The notes beneath the pieces are model-generated. The model did no database searches and was not told where the DNA came from. It saw nothing but the letters and a program-made list of their open reading frames with translations. From CAZIUL01 sp964542475 (GTDB lineage Bacteria; Planctomycetota; B15-G4; CAYZWU01), in NCBI GenBank assembly GCA_964542475.1, contig CAZIUL010000014.1:26305-90304 (forward strand): DNA of 64,000 nucleotides, written 5' to 3'. This document shows, piece after piece, positions 44,977-56,515 of the stretch. Both the position numbers and the translations under genes were made by a program. The number at the start of each line of letters is the position of its first letter. The stretch's first letter is position 1.

Positions 44977-46404
44977 TCAGATGTGTTCGGTTTCGATCCC
45001 GTAGACCTGGCCGTATGCTTCGAAGTCGCGCACGTGTTCCCCGAAGATGAAAAGCTGGTGGAACCCTTTCGTGTCAACAGCATCCTCGGGCCAGTCTGTG
45101 TCGAGCTCCACCGAGGTGCGGCACCCGCCCGCGGGCGGAGTATCGTGGTTTGCAACCACCTTTCCCTGGCCGAGAATCATCTTCTTGGGGCCTGTAAACT
45201 GCATGATCGTGACCTCTTTGCCGATTGGCCAGTGAATCTGAAACGAAACCCCCAGGTCGGACTCGGAGTGGCTTCGAAGCGAGTACGGCACAGCAGGCTG
45301 GCCATACCCCGACAGCCTTGTGGCGCACACGCAGTGAGCGCCGATCAGTGTGTTGTTTACCGTGTCAGGCACCGGGTCCTGCTGAAAGCCGGGCTTGTCA
45401 AGCAGACGGCAGCAAAGGTTATGGGACATGACAGCGTTGATGTCCGCCTCGCACGTGGCTGTAATTCCACTGTCCAGCAGCCTTGCCCACGCGAGGCACG
45501 GAGGAGAGGGAATCTTCCTGTCGGCAACGAGCCCGAGGCAGTCCATGGTGATGCCCTGGCAGCCTTCCTCTTTCATGATCTTGCACGCGACAAAGTGGTT
45601 TTTGACGGCGTTCAGAATGTCCTGCTTTGTGGGCTCCACGACGCTCCTCGCTCCCGAGGCTGTTTCATCGGCGATCTTTATCATCTCCTGTGTTTCTTCC
45701 ATCGCGTGAAACTCGTCCGCGAAACGCTGCCTGGGCAGGTAGCGCAGCTTGAGCCCGAGCCCGTCGAGCACGCTCTCCTTTGTCTCGTTCCCACGGAGCA
45801 CCGCGATCTTGGTGTTAGAGATATCATGAGCCGTGCGCATCATCTTGAGCCCGAACCGCACCGGTTTCAGGTCAAAGTCACCGGACGATGCAAGGTAGAC
45901 CCCGGGCTCGTCGCTCACGGTCTGCAGGTGTCCCGTAAAAGCCACGCCCAGCGGGGCGAATACAACGGCAGGCGTACCGCATTTGGCGATACGGTTGACA
46001 TGAGTCCAGTGGTTCATGTGCAGGGGGAAGACGATCACACCGTGGGGTTTCTCTCCCTTGATCCGGTTTATGAACGCGTTGACAGCCTCGTCATCATATA
46101 GCGGCGCCGGTTCCGGTTCGATTTTTACTCCGAGCTCATCTCCAAAAATCTTGCATTGCCCGGTGAACTTCTTGATCGCGCCGTTCACATCCCAGGCCTT
46201 TCCCGGCCAGCCGAGCCAGTACTCTCCCCTGGGCCTCAAGAAGACAACGCGGACAAGCGGTTTGCCGGGCCTTGCCACCTCTATCTGTTGAACAGCCGCG
46301 TTGAGCGCACGGTTAAAAAGGAGGCTCCCGGACATCCCGGCCCCTGCCATGCAAAAAATAAAACGCCTCCGTGAAAGACCTTTCGACACAATACCGGAGC
46401 TCAT
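44977..46404 (-). CDS. Tat-exported L-fucose/arabinose isomerase-like protein
   Basis: About 475 residues. The start MSSGIVSKGLSRRRFIFCMAGAG has a twin-arginine signal (SRRRFIF). The mature part resembles the FucI/AraA superfamily: RVVFLRPRGEYWLG, PHGVIVFPLHMNHWTHV, KPVRFGLKMMRTAHDISNTKIAVLRG, then EGCQGITMDCLGLVADRKIPSPPCLAWARLLDSG and CEADINAVMS, a layout of the acidic metal-binding region of these isomerases. Whether it isomerises a sugar or only binds one is unknown; an exported isomerase-like protein is unusual, as isomerases are normally cytoplasmic. It is first in a two-gene unit with the six-hairpin-type protein. ATG 46404 has GGAGG five bases upstream; ATG 46425 adds seven residues. 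Confidence 0.7.
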   Translation of the reverse strand: MSSGIVSKGLSRRRFIFCMAGAGMSGSLLFNRALNAAVQQIEVARPGKPLVRVVFLRPRGEYWLGWPGKAWDVNGAIKKFTGQCKIFGDELGVKIEPEPAPLYDDEAVNAFINRIKGEKPHGVIVFPLHMNHWTHVNRIAKCGTPAVVFAPLGVAFTGHLQTVSDEPGVYLASSGDFDLKPVRFGLKMMRTAHDISNTKIAVLRGNETKESVLDGLGLKLRYLPRQRFADEFHAMEETQEMIKIADETASGARSVVEPTKQDILNAVKNHFVACKIMKEEGCQGITMDCLGLVADRKIPSPPCLAWARLLDSGITATCEADINAVMSHNLCCRLLDKPGFQQDPVPDTVNNTLIGAHCVCATRLSGYGQPAVPYSLRSHSESDLGVSFQIHWPIGKEVTIMQFTGPKKMILGQGKVVANHDTPPAGGCRTSVELDTDWPEDAVDTKGFHQLFIFGEHVRDFEAYGQVYGIETEHI

Positions 46405-46741
46405 GGACACCTCCATTCGGCACATGCCGCGCGCAGGGAAACAAAAACCGAAACAACGATTTCAACCGTTAAAACAGCATACCTGCGGCTGATTGGAAAA
46501 ACAACAGGAGTATTGCGTGGCGGCACGGTCTTTTGTACCATTTCAGAAAACATAATTTAAAAAAAGTGAACCGTTGACACCTCTTTTTACGCCAAAGATA
46601 CAAGAAAATCGCCGCACCATCAGTTCATCCACCATGACAGGTTTTCATTGATCAACAAAAGGTATTCGATCCGGATCGAAATCCGGATAATATCTGCTAT
46701 ATCGATCAGTTGCAATGTCGAGATAACCAAAGGAGGGAATC
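46405..46741. other. Intergenic region between divergent exported-protein genes
   Basis: About 340 bases with local A+T-rich stretches. Two copies of the palindromic octamer ATCCGGAT lie at 46669-46676 and 46681-46688, next to GATAAT at 46686, which could form an operator overlapping a -10 box of the beta-helix gene. No coding or RNA gene is seen. Confidence 0.35.
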
Positions 46742-48202
46742 ATGAGAACACTGCTTGTGGTGTGCATTATTGTAGTTGTGCCGGTTGCAGCCTCTGCCGC
46801 TACGTGGTATGTACCTGATACTTACCCCACCATTCAATCTGCAATCAGCAGCGGGGTTGTGGTAAACGGCGATGTGATCATTGTGAGGCCGGGTACTTAT
46901 GTGGAAAACATCAACTTCCTGGGCAAGGCGATCATAGTAAAAAGCGAAAAGGGAGCATGGCTCACCACGATCGACGGCAACCAGACCGGAAGCGTTGTCA
47001 CCTTCGTGAGCCAGGAGGGAAACAACTCCGTGATCGAGGGGTTCACAATCACCAATGGCTCCGGCACGGACATCAACCCGCCCGGCGGATGGTTTTGCGG
47101 GGGAGGCATCTTCTGTTCCTATACATCACCAACCATCAGGAAAAACATAATCACAGGGAACAGTGTGGCCTTTTACGGCGGAGGAATCTACTGCCAGGAA
47201 AACTCAGCGCCGATCATAAGCAAGAACAAGATAATCGAGAACTGGTCGGGTGACGACGGCGCGGGGATCGGGTGCTGGTTCTGCTCCACAGCTCCGTATC
47301 CACACATAAGTGACAACATCATCGAGTACAACATGGCTGTGGGCTGCGCAGGGGGCATCGACTGCGTGGAATCCCACTGCGAGATAATCAACAATATCAT
47401 CTACAAGAATATCGCCGGGGTGTCCGGGTTGAACGCGAACGCCGGGGGAATCAGGTGCGCGTTCGGTTCTTTTGCAATTATCACCAACAACACCGTATGC
47501 GACAACTTCGCCACATACGATGGCGGCGGGCTCGAATCGATCACCGGATCATCCCCAACCGTAACCAACTGTATATTTTGGAACAACACGGCGATGGTGA
47601 CCAACGTGGAAATATCCGGGCTCGCCGTTGTCACGTACAGCGATGTGTTGGTGACAATGGGCGTGTACCCTGGGGCCGGTAACATCAATGCAAACCCGCT
47701 CTTCATGGGACCCCCGGACTATCACCTTACAGTCCCATCCCCATGCATCGACTCGGGCAACAACGCGGCGCCCTTGATTGCCTCTTCTGATTTCGAGGGG
47801 GACCCCAGGTGCGCCGATGTTCCATCGGTCCCGGACACCGGTATTGGCCCTCCCCCCATAGTGGACATGGGAGCGGATGAGTTTCACAGGCACCTCTACC
47901 TCACAGGGCAAACAACTCCCGGAGGAAACGTGAACATGAACTTCGTCGGACTCCCGGGAACCAACATTGTCGGCCTGGTGATCGGTTTCAACTTGTTCAC
48001 TCCGCCATTGCCGAGCGCATACGGTCTCTGGTACATAGCACCGCCCATGATCATATGTTACCCTCTTCCGCCGATCCCCGGGAACGGCGTGCTAGTGCTT
48101 ACGGGAACGCTTCCGTTAGCCCCCCCCGGACCGTATACGGTTTACTTCCAGGCGCTGATCGGACCGAAGCTGACCAACCTCTGGACAATGAACGTGCTGT
48201 AA
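46742..48202 (+). CDS. Secreted right-handed beta-helix protein
   Basis: A 486-residue protein with a clear signal peptide (MRTLLVVCIIVVVPVAASAA). It starts with the TWYVPDTYPTIQSAISS block of parallel beta-helix proteins, followed by repeated turns ending in G-x-I/N-x-I-x-x-N patterns (VIEGFTITNGSG; TIRKNIITGNS; IISKNKIIENWSG; IINNIIYKNIAG). Residues about 375-486 form a separate C-terminal domain (LYLTGQTTPGGNVNMNF...YFQAL) that resembles the end of the M14 carboxypeptidase. Such proteins act as polysaccharide lyases, surface adhesins or passive scaffolds; no catalytic residues are evident. The start follows AAAGGAGG. It is the first gene of a plus-strand stretch with the GH51 enzyme. Confidence 0.82.
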   Translation: MRTLLVVCIIVVVPVAASAATWYVPDTYPTIQSAISSGVVVNGDVIIVRPGTYVENINFLGKAIIVKSEKGAWLTTIDGNQTGSVVTFVSQEGNNSVIEGFTITNGSGTDINPPGGWFCGGGIFCSYTSPTIRKNIITGNSVAFYGGGIYCQENSAPIISKNKIIENWSGDDGAGIGCWFCSTAPYPHISDNIIEYNMAVGCAGGIDCVESHCEIINNIIYKNIAGVSGLNANAGGIRCAFGSFAIITNNTVCDNFATYDGGGLESITGSSPTVTNCIFWNNTAMVTNVEISGLAVVTYSDVLVTMGVYPGAGNINANPLFMGPPDYHLTVPSPCIDSGNNAAPLIASSDFEGDPRCADVPSVPDTGIGPPPIVDMGADEFHRHLYLTGQTTPGGNVNMNFVGLPGTNIVGLVIGFNLFTPPLPSAYGLWYIAPPMIICYPLPPIPGNGVLVLTGTLPLAPPGPYTVYFQALIGPKLTNLWTMNVL

Positions 48203-48343
48203 CATCCAGCCCGGCGGTCAGGTTGCCCGATTTCTTCGAAATCCGGCAGCCTGTCCCCGGCTTTACCTATAAAAAACCTCTCCAAATAGGGATGGCTTCC
48301 CTGGTAGAATCATTGGGCCTTTAACCCGCTTCCGGAGGTCGTC

Positions 48344-50713
48344 ATGTTTTTGCGCCGTTATATTGCTGCCCACACTCTTCTCTTCAGCGTCCTCTTCTTC
48401 TCGTCCGCCTCATGCGCTGACAACATCCTGAAAAACTCATCTTTCGAAGAGAAGGGTTCCAGCGATGAAACCGCTTCATGGGAACAACATGTATGGGCAG
48501 GCAAGGCCGAGTTCGCATGGGATGATCGTTCCAGAACAGGCAACCGCTGCGTAGCAATCTCCTCAGACGATGGGGGAGACGCCTCGTGGAAAATCACGGT
48601 TCCTGTGCAGCGCTATTCCATGTACCGTCTCTCGGGTTGGATCAGAACCGAAAAAGTCGATCCTGTCACCGGCTACGGTGCGCTGATGAACGTGCACGGA
48701 ATCCACGATGCGAAAACCGATGCTGTCGTTGGCACCAGTGACTGGACCCGTGTCTCATGCGAGTTTTCAACCGGGGGGCTCACAACGATCCTCGTGAACT
48801 GCCTGTTCGGCGGCTTCGGGCTGGCAACGGGCAAGGCATGGTATGACGATTTGAACCTCGAGCTAATTCACCAGTTCGATGCAAAGAACCCGGCAGCTAC
48901 GATCGACTTCGGTACCGAGCTCGGCAAAATCTCGCCGTATATCTACGGCCAGTTCATCGAACACCTGGGCCGCTGCATCTACGGCGGGATATGGGCCGAG
49001 ATGCTCGTCGACCGCAAGTTCTACCACCTGGTGACATCGAAGCATTCGCCCTGGAAACGCGTGGGCGGCGAGACCGGGTTTTCGCTCACCATGGATGTGG
49101 AACGTCCTTACGTTGATGACTGGTCGATCAAGATAAAAGCATCGGAACGAGCGCCGGACGAGGCGCACGGCATTATCCAGCATGGGCTCGGGGTTGTGCA
49201 AGGCAGGGAGTACGCGGGCCACGTGGTGCTCGCGGGGAAAGGCACTGTGGAAGCCGTGCTTCGCTGGAAGAATGGGCCCAACGGGTTTCAGCGGATCGAG
49301 ATCAAGGATATCGGCCGGGAATTCGCTGCAAAGCCGATCCGCTTCGCTGCAAAAACAAGCACTGACAATGCCTCCTTGAGCATCGCACTGTGCGGCCCCG
49401 GAGAGGTCTGGATCGGCGCGGTGTCGCTCATGCCCGCCGACAACATAAATGGCATGCGCGCTGACACGATAGCGGGGCTGAAGGAGCTCAACTCGCCCAT
49501 CTACCGGTGGCCCGGCGGCAACTTCGTTAGCGGATACGACTGGCGGGACGGCATCGGGCCGGCGGACAGGCGCCCCACCAGGAAGAATCCGGCATGGACA
49601 GGGCTCGAGTACAACGATTTCGGGATCGATGAGTTCGCTGCGTTCTGCAGGGAGATCGAGACAGAGCCGCTGGTCGTGGTCAACACGGGTCTCGGATCTC
49701 CTGAACTGGCAGCCGCGCTTGTCGAATACGCCAATGGGCCGCCTGTGTCAAGATGGGGAAAAAGGCGCGCGGAAAACGGACATCCTGAACCTTACGATGT
49801 GAAATGGTGGGGCATCGGCAACGAGATGTACGGCGGGTGGCAGCTAGGGCACACATCAATGGACCGCTACTGTGTCAGGCACAACGAGTTCGTCCGGGAA
49901 ATGCTTGCTGTTGATCCCGGAATCAAGGTTGTCGCGGTGGGCGCGAGCGGCAACTGGTCAAAAACCATGCTAGAAAAGTGCGCGGGCTCAATGGATCTTC
50001 TGAGCGAGCACTTCTACTGCGGCGGATCGGACGATCTCGATGCTCATATAAGCCAGATACCATCAGCAGTGCGCGCCAAGGCCGCAGCGCACCGCAACTA
50101 CTGGGCTACGATCCCACAGCTTGAGAACAAGAAGGTTCCCATAGCGCTCGACGAATGGAACTACTGGTACGGCAACCATCTCTACGGCGAACTCGGAGTC
50201 CGGTACTACCTGAAAGACGCTCTCGGTATTGCAAAAGGTATTCACGAGATGACGCGAAATCCCGACATCTTCTTCATGGCGAACTACGCCCAGACAGTGA
50301 ACGTAATCGGCTGTATAAAGACATCCAAGACAGAGGCCTGTTTCGCAACAACCGGGCTTCCGCTCAAGCTCTACCGCAACATGTACGGGAATGTTTCAGT
50401 AAAAGTCACAGGACCGGGCGGACCGCTCGACGTTGTTACAGCGCTCACCCACGACAAAAAAAGCGCGACCATCGCTGTTGTGAACTCGTGCGGCAAAAGC
50501 ATGGATCTGAAGCTCGATATGCACGGAGCCGAGCTCGCATCATCAGCAAAAAGGTTCGTTATCACGGCTGAAAACAGCATGGCTTTCAACGAACCGGGGA
50601 AACCGCCCGGTGTGAATATCGAAGATGATGTGATCAACGGTTTCGACTCTTCCGACCTGCACATCCCCCCCATCAGCATCGTGATCTATGTGGTTGATAT
50701 CGTACATGACTAG
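48344..50713 (+). CDS. Secreted alpha-L-arabinofuranosidase (GH51) with N-terminal carbohydrate-binding region
   Basis: A 789-residue protein with a signal peptide (LLFSVLFFSSASCA). Residues about 24-180 form a jelly-roll, carbohydrate-binding-like region (NILKNSSFEEKGSSDETASWEQ). The GH51 catalytic barrel starts at ISPYIYGQFIEHLGRCIYGGIW (near 200), includes YRWPGGNFVSGYDWRDGIGP and has the acid/base Glu in WWGIGNEMYGGW and the nucleophile Glu in IALDEWNYWYG. The C-terminal beta domain ends near 789. It releases terminal arabinofuranose from arabinans or arabinoxylans. GGAGG precedes the ATG. With the beta-helix and GH38 enzymes it marks a plant- or algal-polysaccharide diet. Confidence 0.93.
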   Translation: MFLRRYIAAHTLLFSVLFFSSASCADNILKNSSFEEKGSSDETASWEQHVWAGKAEFAWDDRSRTGNRCVAISSDDGGDASWKITVPVQRYSMYRLSGWIRTEKVDPVTGYGALMNVHGIHDAKTDAVVGTSDWTRVSCEFSTGGLTTILVNCLFGGFGLATGKAWYDDLNLELIHQFDAKNPAATIDFGTELGKISPYIYGQFIEHLGRCIYGGIWAEMLVDRKFYHLVTSKHSPWKRVGGETGFSLTMDVERPYVDDWSIKIKASERAPDEAHGIIQHGLGVVQGREYAGHVVLAGKGTVEAVLRWKNGPNGFQRIEIKDIGREFAAKPIRFAAKTSTDNASLSIALCGPGEVWIGAVSLMPADNINGMRADTIAGLKELNSPIYRWPGGNFVSGYDWRDGIGPADRRPTRKNPAWTGLEYNDFGIDEFAAFCREIETEPLVVVNTGLGSPELAAALVEYANGPPVSRWGKRRAENGHPEPYDVKWWGIGNEMYGGWQLGHTSMDRYCVRHNEFVREMLAVDPGIKVVAVGASGNWSKTMLEKCAGSMDLLSEHFYCGGSDDLDAHISQIPSAVRAKAAAHRNYWATIPQLENKKVPIALDEWNYWYGNHLYGELGVRYYLKDALGIAKGIHEMTRNPDIFFMANYAQTVNVIGCIKTSKTEACFATTGLPLKLYRNMYGNVSVKVTGPGGPLDVVTALTHDKKSATIAVVNSCGKSMDLKLDMHGAELASSAKRFVITAENSMAFNEPGKPPGVNIEDDVINGFDSSDLHIPPISIVIYVVDIVHD

Positions 50714-50949
50714 ACCCTGATACTCTCTCAGGTTTTCAAGTTCCAAATGACGATGTTTTTCCAGGATTGTAGTGAGGCAGTGCGCTTGAGCATGTAACAC
50801 ACACACTATCGGTATTGCCCCTGAATGCTCTGTCATGCATAATATCCATAACATACGTGTTGGGGCTTTCACTGATCATCCAAGGTCCGACACAGAATAT
50901 TTTCTTTTGCGGCTGCCCCGGCGCAGCAGGCATTTATGGAGGCCAACCC

Positions 50950-53135
50950 ATGCTGCAGGTGAATGAGCAGAAGAACGGCGAATCACCTCCGGATGCTCCT
51001 CTTTTCGAGGAGTTCGACGCCACGGCATATAACGAGTGGCGAAAAGAGGCCGAACGCCTGCTGAAGGGCGCAAGCTTTGAGAAACGTCTTCTGACCGCGA
51101 CACACGAGGGTATCACGCTCGAACCGATTTTTTGCAGGGAAGATATTGCGGACATAACACATGCGGATTCTCTTCCGGGCTCGCCCCCGTTTGTACGTGG
51201 TGCAAGCGTCAATTGGGACAAGGCAGCTTCATGGGAAATCGCCCAGGAAGTGCCGCACCCGGGAGCTTCAGAAGCGGGGAGTGCCATTGAAGAGGATATG
51301 CAAGGAGGAGCCTCCGCGGTGAACCTGTGCCTGGACAGGGCCTCGGGAATGGCTGCTGACGCGGACTGCGCAAAAGCGGAAGATGTGGGCGCGACCGGCG
51401 CATCGATCGCTTGCATGCAGGACCTTTCGAGGGCGCTGAACAACCTGGACCTGGAAAAGGTTCCGGTGTACCTCCATGCCGGGAGCTCGGGCCTCCCGCT
51501 CTTCGGCCTCTACATGGCCGCGGCAAAAAAGCAGGGGATCGATCCAGGAAAGCTATGCGGCGCTGTTGCAGCGGACCCGCTGGCCGAGCTCATCTCGGAG
51601 GGGATGATCCCCCATCCGCTGGATGCGGCCATGGATGAGACAGCGGAAATGACCGCATGGGCCCTGGACAACGCTCCATCCGTAGGCACCATCTGGGTGC
51701 GCGGGGATGTTTTTCACGACAGGGGCGCGAGCGCGGTGCAGGAGCTCGGTTTCCTTGCGGCTTCAGCGCTCTTCCACCTTCGCGCCATGGAACAGAGAGG
51801 GATCGCACCGGAGAGAGCCTCACAGCAGATGAGGTTCAGCTTTTCTCTCGGGGGAAATTTCTTCATGGAGGTGGCAAAGCTCCGTGCTGCCAGGATAGTA
51901 TGGAACCGGGTTCTCGAAGCATGCGGCGTACCCGTTGAAAAACGTTCCATATGGATACACTGCCGGACATCAAGAAGGACGCAGACAGAGTACGACCCGT
52001 ACGTCAACATGCTGAGAACAACAACGCAGGCGTTCTCAGGCATCGTCGGAGGCGCGGACAGCCTGCATGCCGGGCAGTTCGACGACAGCATCGCGCGCAG
52101 CACCCGGGGTGACGGCTTCTCCAGGCGCATCGCCCGCAACACACAGCTCATCCTGCGCGACGAAGCGAATCTCGATGCAACAGCCGATCCCGCGGGCGGG
52201 TCATGGTACGTGGAAAGCCTGACCGACCAGGTGGCACGCTCATCATGGGAGGCGTTTCGTGAGATCGACCGCCTTGGCGGGATGAACATCGCGATCGAGC
52301 AGGGCAACATAAAAGCTGACCTGGAAAAAACGGCTAATGCGCGCGATGTAGCCGCTGCGCTCCGAAAAGATGTGATCGTGGGTACGAACCGGTATCCGAA
52401 TCCATCTGAGCGGACACCGGAACGGGAAGACACCGGCTCCAGGCATGCCGCATTTATCGAAAAACGCGCGGCCGAGCTCAGGGAGCACAAAGCATCAGCG
52501 GAACACGAAAACGCCCTGGTTCCATTGAAAAAGATCGAGAACTGCTGTAAAGCCGGCGCAGGGGAGCTTGCAGAAGCCGTGATCCTGGCTGCCGCTAACG
52601 GTGCAACCATCGGAGAGATCGCAAGGCACCTTCCCACCCGCAAAAGGGAAGCGCTGCGCATGACCCGCATTCCGCTTCGAAGACCGGCGGAGCCTTTCGA
52701 GCGGCTGCGCAAGGCTGTGGAGAAGCATCGCGGGAAAGGAGGCCCGGCCTTGGTGTTCCTTGCCACTCTCGGACCGGCGGGCATGTACATGCCGCGCCTC
52801 GACTTCTCAGCCTCTTTCTTCGAAGCCGGTGGGTTCGATGTGATTAGAACGAAAGGGCACGAATCCCCGGAGGAAGCCGCAAAAGCGGCCATAGAACAGA
52901 ATGCCCAGGTCGTGGTGATCTGCGGGCTCGACAACGATTATCCCGGGTCCGTGCCAATAGTGGCGAAAGAAACGAAAAAGGCCGATCCGGGTACGCTGGT
53001 CGTTCTCGCAGGGCTGCCGGCGGACAAAGAACAGCAGCGTATGTTCGAAGAGTCCGGAGTGGATCTTTTCATCCATGTCCGCGTCAACATGCTCGACACG
53101 CTCAAAAAAGCAGCTGAAAGAACAGGGATTTCGAT

Positions 53136-53139
<4 letters not shown>
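50950..53139 (+). CDS. mutA: Methylmalonyl-CoA mutase small (non-catalytic) subunit
   Basis: About 729 residues. The region PLFEEFDATAYNEWRKEAERLLKGASFEKRL is typical of the small subunit N-terminus; the TIM-barrel blocks follow (FSLGGNFFMEVAKLRAARIVW; HCRTSRRTQTEYDPYVNMLRTTTQAFSG). The C-terminal flavodoxin-like domain lacks the cobalamin-binding D-x-H-x2-G motif (LGPAGMYMPR instead), as expected for the non-catalytic subunit that pairs with MutB. ATG 50950 has GGAGG seven bases upstream; the frame open to 50815 is not used. The stop overlaps the start of mutB by four bases (ATGA), so the two subunits are translationally coupled. Confidence 0.93.
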
Positions 53140-55310
<2,171 letters not shown>

Positions 55311-55334
55311 GCATCCGGCCTGGATAATCAATGC

Positions 55335-56450
55335 ATGGACGAAAAAAACAAGCGCTCTGAGTCAGGAAACAAAAAGCCTTCCGCCCTGCGCGTTCAGCCT
55401 GGCGTAGAAGCTGGACGCTGCAACAATCCGCGCAAAGAGAACATTCGTGCGAACCCGGATTTGGATTCTGAAACCGTTGTCAGGGGTGTTCTGGACGGCG
55501 ACCGCACGACTCTCGGACGTGCCATAACACTCATCGAATCCAACTCACCGGTCCACCAGAAGCAGGCCCGCAATATTCTGGGCGCACTGATGCCTCGCGC
55601 AAAGGCTTCCTTGCGCGTGGGCATGAGCGGAATGCCCGGAGCAGGCAAAAGCACCTTTATCGAAACCGTTGGATCGAAACTGGCCGGGGACGGCCGCAAG
55701 GTCGCTGTATTGGCGGTGGACCCGTCGAGCAGCGTGTCCAAGGGCAGCATACTCGGGGACAAGACGCGGATGGAGAGGCTATCCAGGAGTCCCAACGCCT
55801 TCATCCGCCCCTCTCCGACAGGTGGGATATTAGGCGGGGTTGCCCGAAAAACCCGTGAAACGATCATCCTGTTCGAGGCCGCGGGATATGATGTGATCTT
55901 CGTGGAAACCGTTGGCGTGGGCCAGAACGAGATAACCGTTCGCTCAATGGTCGATTTCTTCCTCCTGGTTATCATCCCCAGCGCCGGGGAGGAGCTGCAG
56001 GGCATGAAGAAGGGAATCACCGAAATCGCTGACGCTGTTGTTGTGAACAAAGCTGACGGCAGCCTCGCCCATGACGCAGAGAAAACGCGGGATGAGTATT
56101 CGAAGGCGATGCACTTCGTGAGGTCGCCCACCGAGGGCTGGGAAACGAGGGTTTTCACGTCCTCGGCACGCACAGGCAAAGGGCTGGATAGAATCTGGGG
56201 AGCGATCGAGCGGTTCATGGAAATAACTTCAAACAACGGAGCCTTTACACGCCGCCGCAGGGAGCAGGCCAGGGATTGGCTACACCAGATGGTGGATGAG
56301 CGCCTGAAGGAAAGCTTTTACAGCGATCCGGCGGTCGCTGCTCTCCTTCCGGAAATGGAAAAGCAGGTGCTCGAGGGAACTGTGCCTGCCTCGCGCGCGG
56401 CATTGAGCGTGCTCGAATGTTTCGAGAAGGCGCGCAAGAAAGGCAAGTGA
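55335..56450 (+). CDS. meaB: Methylmalonyl-CoA mutase-associated GTPase chaperone MeaB
   Basis: A 371-residue G3E-family GTPase. Nucleotide motifs are Walker A GMPGAGKST (near 98-106), the AVDPSSSVSKGSILGDKTRM switch region, FVETVGVGQNE and the guanine-specific NKADG. MeaB gates cofactor delivery to methylmalonyl-CoA mutase and protects it from inactivation. The long N-terminus (about 60 residues) is more charged than usual. It sits directly downstream of mutB and upstream of icmF, matching a role for both mutases, though icmF has its own G-domain. Confidence 0.95.
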   Translation: MDEKNKRSESGNKKPSALRVQPGVEAGRCNNPRKENIRANPDLDSETVVRGVLDGDRTTLGRAITLIESNSPVHQKQARNILGALMPRAKASLRVGMSGMPGAGKSTFIETVGSKLAGDGRKVAVLAVDPSSSVSKGSILGDKTRMERLSRSPNAFIRPSPTGGILGGVARKTRETIILFEAAGYDVIFVETVGVGQNEITVRSMVDFFLLVIIPSAGEELQGMKKGITEIADAVVVNKADGSLAHDAEKTRDEYSKAMHFVRSPTEGWETRVFTSSARTGKGLDRIWGAIERFMEITSNNGAFTRRRREQARDWLHQMVDERLKESFYSDPAVAALLPEMEKQVLEGTVPASRAALSVLECFEKARKKGK

Positions 56451-56515
56451 CCGGGTTCAAGCGAACAAGGAGATAAACAAGCTCACAAAACTCAAGCACA
56501 GAAGGAATGGAGAAC

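Noticed and set aside
44949..45155. 69-residue N-terminal extension of the six-hairpin-type protein
   Set aside because: It overlaps the upstream isomerase-like gene out of frame, while GTG 44948 has a good ribosome site and is followed directly by a signal peptide.
44983..46101. 372-residue plus-strand open frame
   Set aside because: Antisense to the Tat-exported isomerase-like gene, with no domain and no ribosome site.
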